Shown: positions 1-11,100 of the stretch, piece by piece
Position numbering within the stretch: position 1 is the first letter of the stretch
Layout: each line of letters starts with the position of its first letter
DNA from: a virus
Length of the DNA: 24,556 nt
Virus record (IMG/VR): IMGVR_UViG_3300020400_000039
Span: 1-24,556 of that record
Strand: one strand, 5' to 3'
Made by a program: the position numbers and the translations under genes
Notes under the pieces: model-generated
The model's database searches: none
What the model saw: only the letters and a program-made list of their open reading frames with translations
Told to the model about the DNA's origin: nothing

Positions 1-66
1 GTGAAGGAAACGAAGAAGATTTATGAGTGGATATCTTAGCACACAGATGCTATTATACACACAGAC
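1..66 (+). other. 3' end of an upstream gene, reading frame unresolved
   Basis: Two + strand frames are open from the window edge and then stop. One reads VKETKKIYEWIS and stops at 37-39; the other reads EGNEEDL and stops at 24-26. Either could be the tail of the preceding virion gene. The following gene has its own ribosome binding site at 72-75, so it gives no overlap that would choose between them. No product can be named. Confidence 0.25.
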
Positions 67-81
67 TTGTTGGAGATAAGC

Positions 82-1305
82 ATGGTACTTCCCCTTTTAG
101 GTAGCTTTTTAGGTTCAGCACTACTGCCGAGTTTAGCAGGTACAACAGGTATGGCATTTCTAGCCAACCCAGTAGCGGCAGGAGCGATAGGCTCTGGAAT
201 TGGTAGTTTACTACAAGGGGATTCTTTTGAAGAAGCTCTAGGCACAGGTCTTACTTCTTACTTTGGTGGTAAGTTACTAGGTGGTCTAGCAAAACCTGTG
301 GCTACATCTGTAACTGCACCCGGCGCAGCGGCAACAGACACTGCTACAAGGGCATTACAAAAAGGGTTTGAGCCTTTTGCTAAAGAAGGATTTGGGGCTA
401 AATTAATGGTTCCTGAAGATAGAGTTGCAACTACGCTATTCGATAAAGGCTTTGGAAAAGAAGGCTTTCAGTCAGCAGGACAAAAACTGATGCCCGCTTT
501 ACAACAAGGCTTTCAAACAGCGGCAGCAAATCCACTAGCTGCAGCAGGTACAGCAGGGGGTGCAATGTTTGCCGATGCCTCTAATCAACAAGGTGGTGAT
601 ACAGCAAGACCGCCCTTTAAACCAAGAGAAACAGTACCCATCCAACAAAATATAAATACACCTTTTGCAGGGTACAGGCCGGGTGTGGACCCAGAATTTA
701 ACTACGGGTTCCGCAACCCCGCCGCTGCAGAATTACAAACACGGTTCTTAAACCAAGGCGGTATGGCAGACTATGTAAACCCTACGATGCTGTCTGAGGG
801 CGGTATAGCTACTTTTGCCAAGGGTGGGGATATGCCAGACATGCCAGAAGAGCAGATGGGTATGTCTGACGTTAACGAAAAAGACATCATCGTAAACGCT
901 GTAAACGCCTTAAAAGGAAATATGCCTGAAAAACAAGCATCTATAGCACTAGCTATGTTTGTAAACGAATACGGTGAAGAGGCACTAAAAGATTTAGTTA
1001 CGGACGTACGTGACGGTGAGTATGATAATATAACTGGAAAGATGGATGGGCAAATACAAGGCGGTGGTGACGGCATGAGCGACTCAGTGCCTGCAACCAT
1101 AGACGGAAAACGAGACTTACTAGCCAGTAAAGACGAGTACATGGTAGATGCTCCAACAGTTGCTATAATTGGTAATGGCTCTAGCGATGCAGGGGCAAAG
1201 AAACTAGACAAGATGCGAGAAGAAGTAAGAAAAGCAGCTATTGGCTCTCCTGAACAACCAAAACAAATAGACGCTGAAAATATTATGAGAACCGCTTTAT
1301 CATGA
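82..1305 (+). CDS. Gly/Ala-rich putative virion protein (407 aa)
   Basis: I start this gene at ATG 82 because GGAG at 72-75 lies 6 nt upstream; a TTG at 67 opens the same frame but lies ahead of that site. The first 70 residues are hydrophobic and Gly/Ala-rich, suggesting membrane-active or packing helices rather than a cleaved signal peptide. The middle is Pro/Gln-rich and flexible. Near residue 245 there is SEGGIATFAKGG, and the last 80 residues hold GDGMSDSVPA, then KDEYMVDAPTV and GNGSSDAGAKKLDKM. This GDGxSDxVPA...EYxV...GNGSSxxGAxxLDxM pattern is one I associate with structural or tail-linked proteins of uncultured marine phages; that is recall, not a search. The next gene overlaps its stop by 4 nt (ATGA), so the two are translationally coupled. 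A virion component is likely; the exact role is unknown. Confidence 0.75.
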   Translation: MVLPLLGSFLGSALLPSLAGTTGMAFLANPVAAGAIGSGIGSLLQGDSFEEALGTGLTSYFGGKLLGGLAKPVATSVTAPGAAATDTATRALQKGFEPFAKEGFGAKLMVPEDRVATTLFDKGFGKEGFQSAGQKLMPALQQGFQTAAANPLAAAGTAGGAMFADASNQQGGDTARPPFKPRETVPIQQNINTPFAGYRPGVDPEFNYGFRNPAAAELQTRFLNQGGMADYVNPTMLSEGGIATFAKGGDMPDMPEEQMGMSDVNEKDIIVNAVNALKGNMPEKQASIALAMFVNEYGEEALKDLVTDVRDGEYDNITGKMDGQIQGGGDGMSDSVPATIDGKRDLLASKDEYMVDAPTVAIIGNGSSDAGAKKLDKMREEVRKAAIGSPEQPKQIDAENIMRTALS

Positions 1306-1742
1306 AAGATGTACAGACAGGTCTGATATTCTCTCCAATACCCAAGGATTATGTCAAAGGTATATGGCCTAGCGTAGCAAAAGTATTAAAAAAGTCAGTT
1401 AACACAGCAAAAGGTAAGTACGAAGTAGATGATGTACTAGACTGCATACTAAAAGATGAGTTGGTGTTGTGGGTTGTTATAGATACCGCTAATGATGATA
1501 TTGTAGCAGCTATAACAACTAGACTTATTGAATATCCACAAGGCAACGCTATGGCTATGGATTGGATAGGTGGTACAAGAATGAAAGAGTGGTTATCTAT
1601 GGCACAGGAAAGAATAGCTCACTATGCTAAAATTCATAACTGCAAATACTTAGAGGGTTATGGTAGAAAAGGTTGGGGTCGTTGGCTTAGAAAGTATGGA
1701 TGGAAGCCAGACTATATTGCTTATAAGATGGAGTTAAGCTAA
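1302..1742 (+). CDS. GNAT-like protein, T7 gp13-type internal virion protein A candidate
   Basis: A 146-aa protein whose start overlaps the previous stop (ATGA). Its layout fits a small GNAT acetyltransferase-like fold: a strand-rich centre (LVLWVVIDTANDDIVAAITTRL), a helix (MKEWLSMAQERIAHYAK), then CKYLEGYGRKGWGRWLRKYGW and a final strand YIAYKMEL, resembling the GR-GW-L-x-x-x-GW C-terminal end of GNAT proteins. T7 gp13 (138 aa) has a similar size and lies, like this gene, immediately before the gp14-gp15-gp16 set. I see no canonical acetyl-CoA pyrophosphate loop (Q/RxxGxG/A), so enzymatic activity is doubtful. The gene directly abuts the next one (TAATG, 1 nt shared). Function is inferred from fold resemblance plus synteny. 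Confidence 0.65.
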   Translation: MKDVQTGLIFSPIPKDYVKGIWPSVAKVLKKSVNTAKGKYEVDDVLDCILKDELVLWVVIDTANDDIVAAITTRLIEYPQGNAMAMDWIGGTRMKEWLSMAQERIAHYAKIHNCKYLEGYGRKGWGRWLRKYGWKPDYIAYKMELS

Positions 1743-2605
1743 TGGGCAAGGGTAATAAACAAGCACAATCTAGCACACAGACGCAGATTACTGAGCTACC
1801 AGAGTATGCACGTCCGTATGTAGATAATCTGTTAAAGCGTACAGAGGCTGAGTCCCTTAATCAGTATCAACCTTTTCAAGGCCAAAGGTTAGTTGATTCT
1901 GAAAGCATAGCCGATATAGCTGATTCCAGAAATATGGTTAGAAATATCGCGGGTAGGGGGCTTCCTGAGTTAGACGAAGCAATCGGTGGTATACGAGATA
2001 TATCACGACGCGGTCAGTTTACTGGGCAAGTGGCCCAAGACTATATGAACCCGTATATGGAGGCGGTTGTTGACAGGCAGAAAGAGGCCGCAATAAGAGA
2101 CTTTAACCGCATGGGTGCAGCCAGAGCAGCAGATGCAGTGAATGCAGGTGCGTTTGGTGGGTCTAGAGCGGCAGTTGCTGACTACCTTGCTCAAGAAGGA
2201 TTACAGCAACAATTAGGCGATATAGATGCCGCAGGTAGAGAAGCAGCTTTTAGAGATGCTAGAGCAGGTTTTGATGCAGACAGATCTGTGGGTATGACAG
2301 GTCTTGGACAGCTAGCTACAATGGGTGGCTCTCGTAGAGCAGGTGACATTCAAGGCGCACAACTCCTTGAAGGTATAGGTAAAGCACAGCTTGGCGAACA
2401 ACAGGCGGGTCTAGATATGAACTATCAAGACTTCTTAACGCAACAAAACTTTAACAAAGATCAGTTAGGGTTCTTATCCAACATACTACAGGGTGTGCCT
2501 ATACAACCTAATAGGGAAATAGCTAACTTCCAAAACTACAACCCACTACAACAAGCACTAGGTGCAGGTATAGCAGGGTTAGGTCTCTATCGTGGGATGA
2601 TGTGA
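1742..2605 (+). CDS. Internal virion protein, gp14-like position (287 aa)
   Basis: ATG 1742 shares one base with the preceding TAA; GGAG lies 8 nt upstream. The protein is Ala/Gly/Gln-rich and mostly helical. Its key stretch is MNPYMEAVVDRQKEAA, then AGAFGGSRAAVADYLAQ and LQQQLGDIDAAGREAAF, followed by Gln-rich helical repeats, QLGFLSNILQGVP, and a hydrophobic C-terminus (LGAGIAGLGLYRGMM). The MNPYM...GAFGGSR...QQxGDI...FLSxILxGxP series is one I recognise from internal or ejection proteins of marine podovirus-like phages. T7 gp14 (196 aa) is the DNA-ejection protein that forms the outer-membrane pore, and this gene occupies the matching position with an amphipathic, membrane-compatible sequence. 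No catalytic motif is visible. An ejectosome role is inference. Confidence 0.7.
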   Translation: MGKGNKQAQSSTQTQITELPEYARPYVDNLLKRTEAESLNQYQPFQGQRLVDSESIADIADSRNMVRNIAGRGLPELDEAIGGIRDISRRGQFTGQVAQDYMNPYMEAVVDRQKEAAIRDFNRMGAARAADAVNAGAFGGSRAAVADYLAQEGLQQQLGDIDAAGREAAFRDARAGFDADRSVGMTGLGQLATMGGSRRAGDIQGAQLLEGIGKAQLGEQQAGLDMNYQDFLTQQNFNKDQLGFLSNILQGVPIQPNREIANFQNYNPLQQALGAGIAGLGLYRGMM

Positions 2606-5103
2606 TGCGAAATATTATACAACAACAGGACGACCTAAAAAATCTATCTCAACAACAACTCGTTATGGCAATGCAAAGTGGCACATACCCACAGTTTCTC
2701 GTGCTTAGTGAGTTAAACCGTAGAAAGCGAATGACTGACGATCAAGCGCGAAGAGAAGCGGCTGATAATACAACGACTGTCGCTCAAGAAGTTGTTAACG
2801 CTGCAGGAGTGCCACGAGGTGGTATAGCGCAATTAGCCAGTGCCATGAACGCGCAGACAGACAATACACAGAATACAGGCGTCAGACAAATGGCAGAAGG
2901 CGGTGTGGTTAAAATGCAAACGGCAGGTAAGCCACCCTCGATAATGAGTAATATTATGTCTTTGATGAGTCCACCATCATATGATGTAGCAGGGCTTAGT
3001 AAGCCACGAGTAGCACAAGAACCTGAAATGACAGCCTTAGAAGCACTGGAGACAATACCCCCAGATGCTGCAAGGGCTTTAGAGATATCTAAAAAGATAC
3101 AAGTAGGTAAAAGCGTCAAAAAGGTTTTAAAAGAAGCAAAATTAACAGGTTTAGAAGCATTAAATCTAATAGCGGGGGCAGGGGCGTACCTAAGTCTAGA
3201 CACCGCGTACAAGACTCTAAACGCTATAGGCACTCTTTTTGAGGATGATGAAGCCCGTGTAATTTTTGACATGGCGCAAACCTTAAAAGATAGGCAAACA
3301 GATAAACTCTTTAAAAAACATGGTAATTGGTTACAACGAAATCTTCCTAGGATTAACCCTAATTTTGCTTATACCTTTGATGACAGAGAAAAAGTAGCAG
3401 AGCAGCTTAGTTTAGAAGAATTAAATGTTATTAAAATGGCTCGACAGGCTGCTCTTGATGAAGCACAAAAACCAGTCGAAGCTGGAGGAGACCCTAGCAT
3501 AGCCGCATCACTATTTGCAGAAGGCACACCCTCACTTCCTATAACTGGAACTTATAAACTCCCTCGCCCCCTTGATCAGGTTGGCGATCCAATGGTTGGT
3601 GGTCCTAATAAACCTGTAGTAGGTCAGCGCACAGCAGCGGACCTAATCACCGCACCTCAAATTTCTACAGTGGATGATAAAATAAAGACAGGCGCAGGAT
3701 TGGGGTTAGGGTTAGATACACAAGCTATCCCCGCAGCGCCCACTGTTGTCTCACAAGACCCGTTTCGCTTAGAAGGAGCTGCAAAAAAAGAGCTGTTCAC
3801 AAACACTCTCAGTGACCCAAGTACATCGGGCATTGCTGATTTTTTAGACAAAGTGCAAAGCGATGAGAGATTATCCGACGTAGTCAAACAAAGGGTTAGA
3901 GATGATACTCTTAATGATCCAAAAGCCCTTGGTGCAGTTACTACGGACAAAGAGTTCTTTCCTGAAGGGAATGATTTACGATCAGAAGCAATATCTAATT
4001 TAAATCAACGGGCTTTGCAGTTTCTTAGATCTGACACTTACACGCCACCTAGTGAGATATACGGTAGCACTGATGTATATGGTCCTGAACTTGGGACATT
4101 GTTTGAACAAACACTAAAAAATCAACAGGCAGGTATACCCGGTGGAAATACTCCTGAAGCTACAATGGCTATGAATTTAGAGAACGCAGCCCGACTTAGA
4201 GAAGAAAATTTAGCTAATCCACAACTCCCTCTTTCTCTTTTTGAAAGATCTAAAATGTATCTTGAAGGCTTGGGTAGAGACATAAGCAATCTATCACAAG
4301 AAGATATTATTGAGTTTGCTAAAAAAGCTGGGATGAAGGGTTTAGATCTTATTGATGACACTGCTACAGCTATATCAGATGAGATTACAAGACGACGGAC
4401 TAACAAGGAGTCAGCAGCATTTGACTCTGATACGCTAGGTGTTGGTAGCGAACCAATAGACTTTAGAGCAATAGATAAAGCAACAGCGGAACAGCTAAAA
4501 GAAGAGCAAGGTGCGACAGATACAGCTACTCAGTCACAGATAGACAAACTAATGGAGCTGCTTAATAAACAACAAGGTGCTATAGATAAGCAGTCTGGAG
4601 CATCTAGTGTAGCGTTGTCTGAATACCTTAGTGGTCTAGAGAAAGATAGAGAGTTTGATAAAGCTATGGCTTTGGCTAACGCAGGTGCAGCACTTATGAT
4701 GCCTTCTGCTACGATTGGCGAGGGCGTTGGTAAAGCTATAAAAGCAGGGACAAAAACCCTACAAAAAGGTAAAGATAGCTACAACAAGAACAAACTACAG
4801 GTACTTGCACTGCAAGGTCGTATAGATGCAGCTAAAGCCTCCGCTGCAAATAGAGCTGCAATATCAGGAGCAACGCTATCTTCTCGTATTCTACTCGCAC
4901 GAAGGGAAGAACTAGCAGATCAGCTTGAAAGATTAGCTCCTATGGGTACTACACCAAGAGCAGAATTTGCGGATAGAGTTAAAGAACTAAGACAAGCGAT
5001 TAAAGAGACAGACGATCAGCTAAACGCAATGATAATGACCGCATCTCTTGGAAGCATACCTGCGGGTAACGAAGTTTTTGCAAGCTATAATCTGACGGGG
5101 TAG
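2605..5103 (+). CDS. Internal virion protein, gp15-like position (832 aa)
   Basis: The start is ATG 2605, overlapping the previous TGA (TGATG); a GTG one codon earlier is possible. Residues 1-45 (IIQQQDDLKNLSQQQLVMAMQ, then PQFLVLSELNRRKRM) match a helical N-terminus I recognise from marine phage virion proteins, followed near residue 98 by MAEGGVVKMQTAG. A central Pro/Gly-rich, low-complexity stretch separates helical blocks. The last 180 residues are long, Ala-rich and coiled-coil-like (KLMELLNKQQGAIDKQ, ALQGRIDAAKASAANRAA, RREELADQLERLAPM). T7 gp15 (747 aa) is the all-helical ejectosome tube protein; size, order and predicted helicity agree. No enzyme motif (peptidase, transglycosylase, nuclease) is visible. 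The next gene begins 4 nt after its stop. Confidence 0.68.
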   Translation: MRNIIQQQDDLKNLSQQQLVMAMQSGTYPQFLVLSELNRRKRMTDDQARREAADNTTTVAQEVVNAAGVPRGGIAQLASAMNAQTDNTQNTGVRQMAEGGVVKMQTAGKPPSIMSNIMSLMSPPSYDVAGLSKPRVAQEPEMTALEALETIPPDAARALEISKKIQVGKSVKKVLKEAKLTGLEALNLIAGAGAYLSLDTAYKTLNAIGTLFEDDEARVIFDMAQTLKDRQTDKLFKKHGNWLQRNLPRINPNFAYTFDDREKVAEQLSLEELNVIKMARQAALDEAQKPVEAGGDPSIAASLFAEGTPSLPITGTYKLPRPLDQVGDPMVGGPNKPVVGQRTAADLITAPQISTVDDKIKTGAGLGLGLDTQAIPAAPTVVSQDPFRLEGAAKKELFTNTLSDPSTSGIADFLDKVQSDERLSDVVKQRVRDDTLNDPKALGAVTTDKEFFPEGNDLRSEAISNLNQRALQFLRSDTYTPPSEIYGSTDVYGPELGTLFEQTLKNQQAGIPGGNTPEATMAMNLENAARLREENLANPQLPLSLFERSKMYLEGLGRDISNLSQEDIIEFAKKAGMKGLDLIDDTATAISDEITRRRTNKESAAFDSDTLGVGSEPIDFRAIDKATAEQLKEEQGATDTATQSQIDKLMELLNKQQGAIDKQSGASSVALSEYLSGLEKDREFDKAMALANAGAALMMPSATIGEGVGKAIKAGTKTLQKGKDSYNKNKLQVLALQGRIDAAKASAANRAAISGATLSSRILLARREELADQLERLAPMGTTPRAEFADRVKELRQAIKETDDQLNAMIMTASLGSIPAGNEVFASYNLTG

Positions 5104-5107
5104 CTAC

Positions 5108-8100
5108 ATGGGTAACGTCATCCAAGCTAGTGAACTTAGCGGACGTAAATACAGTTTTACTATCGCTGGGGATGAACCCACTACAGACGAACAACGGCAG
5201 ATAGATTCTATAATCAGGCAAAACGATGCACAGTTTATAGAGGAATATAGATCTGAATATGGCGTATCACCTACAGACGAGGGTTCTGGATTCTCTAATC
5301 AGGTAGGTGAGTTCTTCAAAGGTATAGGTCGAGGCGGTATAGGTCTTGCAGAAACTTCAGCACTTGGTACTGCAGCGCTATTACCTTTAGAAGATGACAC
5401 AGAGATGTCTGCACGAGAGTTTATTCGTAGTCTGTCTTACGGCGTACAACGAAAAATACAACCGGACATTGGCCTAGAAGACTCAAAAGCAGGTAAGTTT
5501 GGTGAGACGTTAGGATCTGTAGCAGGTACGTATGCCCCTGCATTTATACCCGGAATTGGTATACCGTTAGCGTTTGGTACGGCAGTTACAGCGGGTAGTG
5601 GTGAGGCAAGTGAAAGAGCGTTAGCTGCAGGTGCTACTAAAGAAGAACGAGACTTATCTACACTACAAGGCGCAGGTGTAGGCGCTACCGAGCTTATTCC
5701 CCTTGGCGGCCCTATATTAAGGCGTATAAGAAACACAGGTGGACTTAATCGCATAAAACGTGCGCTTGCACAGGGTGGTATAGAGGGCGCACAAGAAACA
5801 GCGGCAAACGTACTGCAGAACCTTATAGAACAAGGATATAATCTAGAACAAGAGCTTGGAGAGGGTAACTTAGAAGCAGCGGGTTATGGCGGAGCCGCAG
5901 GTGGTACTGTGCAGTTCTTGGTTGACCTAGTAAGACCCGGACGAGCGCGTGGCACTACTAGCTTTAACGAAACTATTGGAGGCTCTACCGCTTCGGCAAG
6001 TAGTCAAACACAAGAGCAGGAGATAGACGATGCAACTGATACCGCCGCAGATGACACTGACAGCGAAGGAACTGGAACAGGCGATGGAAGTGGTGAATCT
6101 AGCGTGGCTAGAGGCGAAGGGGATGAACGTGGAGCTGAGAGTGCCGAGAGCGTTGTATCACCTAACGATGGACCAGTGGGAGGAGGTGTGCTGTCTACTG
6201 ATGGTGCTACAGACACAACAGGAGATAGCTCAGATACACTAGCCGATGATATAAAAACTAAAGCTAAAGTACAAAGTGTAGAGGAAGAAGCCAAAGAGGA
6301 AGAGACAGAAGAAGTCACAGACGAGGACGAGTCTGTAGATATGAGTGGTCTGGTCCGTAAGAAAGACGATGAAGAGTTAGATGACACTACAGAAGAAGCT
6401 ACAGACAAGTCTGAGATTAAAGACGATAAAAAAGAAAAAGGCAAAGACACAGAAACACGTATAGAGGGGACGCTTTCTGCAGGTAAACGCAAGAATAAAT
6501 TCAGCGAAGTAACAACAGATACCTTGTTAGCACAGCCCACAATTATTGACGGTAACCAAGGTACTAGGTTTATAGACCCCAACGACCCTGCAGGATTGCA
6601 GAATGATCTGATACTGCAGGAGAGAAACCGCGATGCTATTGCATTAAAATTTTATGGATGGAAATCAAGAAACCCAGAGCTTGGGGCTTTCCATGATGAG
6701 CTTGTTGGTGATAGGGAAGCATCGAGTCCAGAGAACTATCTTACTAATAAAGATCTTTTAAAGCTCAACAGCCTAGCAAGAAGACATGAACATCGTAATG
6801 ACCCCGACGAGATTGCTCTAACTCCTGAAGAACAAGCCGCATTTACTTTCTTTGAGCGGTTTGAACGACCTGAGACAGCCTTAGATGAGATAGCCTCACG
6901 TACACAGGTAAGGGTAAGCGATACCGTCCCTGCGGCTGTAAAAGGGACACTTGGTGGGGTGGAGATAACCAAGCAGTCTGGACAAGGTCAAGCCGCCCGT
7001 GCCGCTGCGTTTGCAGAACCTTTTGATCAGGATACAGCAAAATTAGCAGAGAAGTGGGTCACTGATAACTTAGCTCCTGAAACCACTAAGCGTTACAACG
7101 AACAGAAAGCTGATGTACTAGAACGTCTAAACCCAAAAAGTCGTAAGCAATACAAAATTAAAACAAAGCTACAGGATGTAGAACCTAGACCTGTTGGTCG
7201 TGATCCTGAATCTGTAGCGGCACAGGCTGAGTGGGATACTAAGTTTGCAGATTCACACACTAAAGATGGTAAGCCTAAACCTTCACAAGCCGAAAAAATG
7301 GCGGCTAAAGTAAAGAAAGATGAAGCAGAGGCAAGAGAACTTCTAGACGATCAGTTAGAAAGAGAGCAAGCAAAAGACGAAAAAGAACGAAGGTTAGAAG
7401 CTCCTGTCACACTATCCCCAGAAATAGAAGCACTAAGCACAAAGGTAGTAGATGTAGATGCAGAGTCTGCGCTATCTAAACTAGACAGGACAGATTTTCT
7501 TACAAAAGCAGAAGAACGTTCATTAAACTTTAAAGACGCTCAATCTCTAAAATCTGACGATCTAACTAAAAATGCAATAGCAAAACTAGAGTACTTTAGA
7601 AACGCTCATCGGGCAAAGATTAGAGAAGATAAAAATTTACTAGCAAGTCTGTATCCGGGAGAAGGGCTTACCTACGAAGACCTAACCCAAGACAGAGACG
7701 GCTCTCTAGGTCTCCCAGACTTGTTTAACAAAAAAGATGCCCTCCTTACTCAGTTTGTTACGGATCGAAATCGGCCTTTAGATCCTACAGTTATGACTAT
7801 GTTAGAGGACAACAATTTAGTCGATGCATTAAGGCAGTATGCTGCAGATGCAGATCCCGCCTCTAGAATGTTTGCAAAGACTTTTGCTAAGTACGCGGGG
7901 AACACGCAAGTACGTTTTGAAGATAAGGGCGAACAGATTGCAGGGTTCTTTGCTCCCAGAACAAACACAATAACATTTAATACAAATGTACCTACGACAG
8001 AACATACGTTCCTACATGAGGTAGGTCACGCTGTCATGTCTTCATATATTGCAAACAACCCACAATCCGCACCCGTACTAACACTACGTAAAATATATAA

Positions 8101-11100
8101 CGATGTTAAAGAAGCTTTCCCCAGTGCATATAACTTTGATGAGTTTATCGCTGAAGTACCTTCTAACCAACAGATGCGAACTACTCTATCTGAGCTACTA
8201 GACCCTAACAGGTACGGCACGGCCTATCAAAGAGTTATAGAAGCAATACGTCGTATATTCCAGAGGATTGGGTTTGAGCTTGGCGGTAAGCCCCCAGTGC
8301 AAAAGTCTCTCTTAGAGGTGATAGATCCACTTGTATATAAACTTATGGAACCTGCACCGACTTCTAGAGATGCTCCTCCATTGTTTCAGATTGCTCACAA
8401 CCCTGCCGCAGTAGATCGATTGTTCCGAGACGCAACAACAAATAGCCCTGCGTTTAATGAAGATGCGTATAATAAATTTGATGAGTTAACAAAACAGACA
8501 CCTAAAGACTGGAGTCAGGACAAGTTAGGCACGGTGAAGGGTTGGGTACTCAAGGCTACTCCCCTACATTACGTCACACGTATGGCTGAGAAGTTTGCCC
8601 CGAGTGCGGCAGATATAAACAACCTAGTGAACCAATCTGGTGGAGAACTCCAGTCAGGATACGACAAAGTAAACCAAGTGAATGATGGAATTGTTAAGTG
8701 GGCTAACAAATCTAGTAAGAAAAATATAGCTGCATGGAACCGTTTGAATAACATAGGTACTTCTTATCAAGTAAATCCTGCACTCTCAGAGCGAGAAGCT
8801 AGAGATAAGTACTCTCCTGACATGTACAAAGTGTATGAGATCATACGAAAAGATTACAAAAGACTGCAGCGTGTAGACAGAGGTGAACCTATACGACTTT
8901 ATCACCAGTCTCAAAATATGTTTAAAGGTTTGGTAGAAGATCTGATAAAAGCCATAGACACACGACTAGAGGCATCTGGTGTACCTGAACAATCTAGAGC
9001 TGCTATACGAGATACTTTCTACACCAACCTTATAAAGAAGGGTAAGTTAGAGCCTTATACCCCATTACAACGTGACGGTGGAGATTACTGGCTATCTCTC
9101 AATGCTATTGACCCGGTAACAGGACGTATAGAAAGATACTCAGACTCGTTCCAAGGAGAACAGGCTAGGGATCGGGCCAGAGAAGCTATAGTAGCAGACG
9201 CTAAAAAGAACTTGTTAGCTGCTCCAGAAGGAAGTTTCGTTGCACAAACAATAAAAAACTACGTTGAAACATCTGGTATAACTACTGATCAGGCTTTGAA
9301 TAACATTATGGAAGTGGAATCTACACAAGAGCTAGATGCTACAAGTTTTATGAGACGTGCGCCAAATGCATCTTTTGTTAATGAGTTAATGTCTAAACTA
9401 GAGAGTAGCGGTGAGCTAACTGCTGAGACAAAAGATGAGATAGCGAACGTCATACTCAAAACTCTACCTGAGACATCTTACCTACAGTCGTTTAGAATGC
9501 GTAAAGGTGGTGACCTTATCAAGGCACGTATGGGCTATAACGAAGACTCTATGAAAGCTATTGCAGATCGCTCTAGGTCTCTGATACGGCAGTCTGTTAA
9601 CATAAAATATAAAGCAAAGATGCAACAAGCACTTAGCAAAGTTGAGAAAGAGATGAACGAGAGCGGTGGTAACCGCATAAACAAAAACGAATTACTCAAC
9701 TCTTTACGCAACACTGTAAGCGATGGTCCAATACCTGAACGTAGTAAGACCTCCAGAGCTTTGACAGGCATTGGGTTTAACATGACACTGGGTATGAACA
9801 TATCAGGTGGTCTCGTTAACTTAACGCAAATACCGCTAGTTACCCTTCCATATCTTAGCGGTAAGTATGGAATTAGGACTACAATGGGAGGCATAAAAGG
9901 TGCTATGTCTCTCATGAAAAATAGCGGCGGTACTCGTACAATTATGGGATATGGCACAGATGCTAACAATCAAGCTATTGAGACTGAGGTAGGTTCGGGA
10001 TATTCAATAAGTAACGTGAACCCCAGAAACTTGACACGTGTACAGAGACGTATCCTCAACAAAATGGGTATAACCCCGGAAGAGCTGCAAGTGTTCATAG
10101 ATACCGGCGTAGATCTAGGGCAGTTCAAAAGATCTCTCGATCATGAGATACTAGATGTAGATAGGATGGGGGGTTTCTGGTCTAAGTTTAATAAGTTCTC
10201 TGGGTTTATCCAACACCACACAGAACGTATAAACAGAGAAGCAGCCTTGTTTGCCGCATATCGCGGGGCATTAAGTAAACTATCACCACAACAAAGGGCT
10301 AATCCTGACCTACTGCTCAAAGCAGCACAAGATGCAGTTTATGATACAGAGACTACAAACGGTGGTATAGCCGCTGCCGCTGCCCCTGAACTTGGCAGAA
10401 GGAACTTAGGCGCGGTCATATTCATGTATAAACGATACGGTGTGTCAATGATCGGTATGCTTACCGAGATGGTTATGAAAATAACAAAAGGGTCTCCTGC
10501 AGACCGACGTATGGCGTTATTTCAACTAATAGGTTTGTATGGAACATCTGGTCTATTGGCAGGTGTATATGGTATGCCCGGATTTGGATTAGCAACAACA
10601 GTTGCAGACACGATCATGGCTTCTATGGGAATGGACCCCGGCGGAGAAGATGATGATGCAAAGACAATGGTACGTGCCTACGTACAAGAAGGGCCGTATA
10701 GAGGAGCTGTAAACTACTTTACAGGTGTTAATATATCTTCTCGTGTTGGACTTAGCGAGTTAATCTATAGAGATTCCATGATAGACAGAGATTGGCCTAT
10801 ACTATTTAGGATGGCAGAGCAACTTGGTGGTCCTGTCATAGGTATAGCCTTGAATACAGAGCGCGGGTTAAATCAAATACTAGAAGGCGCTGCTGACGGA
10901 GACACAGAAAAACTAAGGCGTGGTATAGAGACCATATCCCCTGCAGCTATAAAGAATATGCAGAAAGCGGCTAGGTTTGCACGGGAGGGCGGTGCGTATA
11001 CTATGGATGGTAAACCAATCGTTCAAGACCTTGCAGACGGACATCTAGTTGCTCAGTTCTTTGGTTTTAGCCCTGCGTCCTATTCTGCTACTATGGAAGC

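Noticed and set aside
6004-6582. Long Ser/Val-rich minus-strand frame (about 190 aa)
   Set aside because: It is the complement of the acidic Asp/Glu/Thr linker of the giant virion protein; composition alone keeps it open, and no ribosome binding site precedes it.
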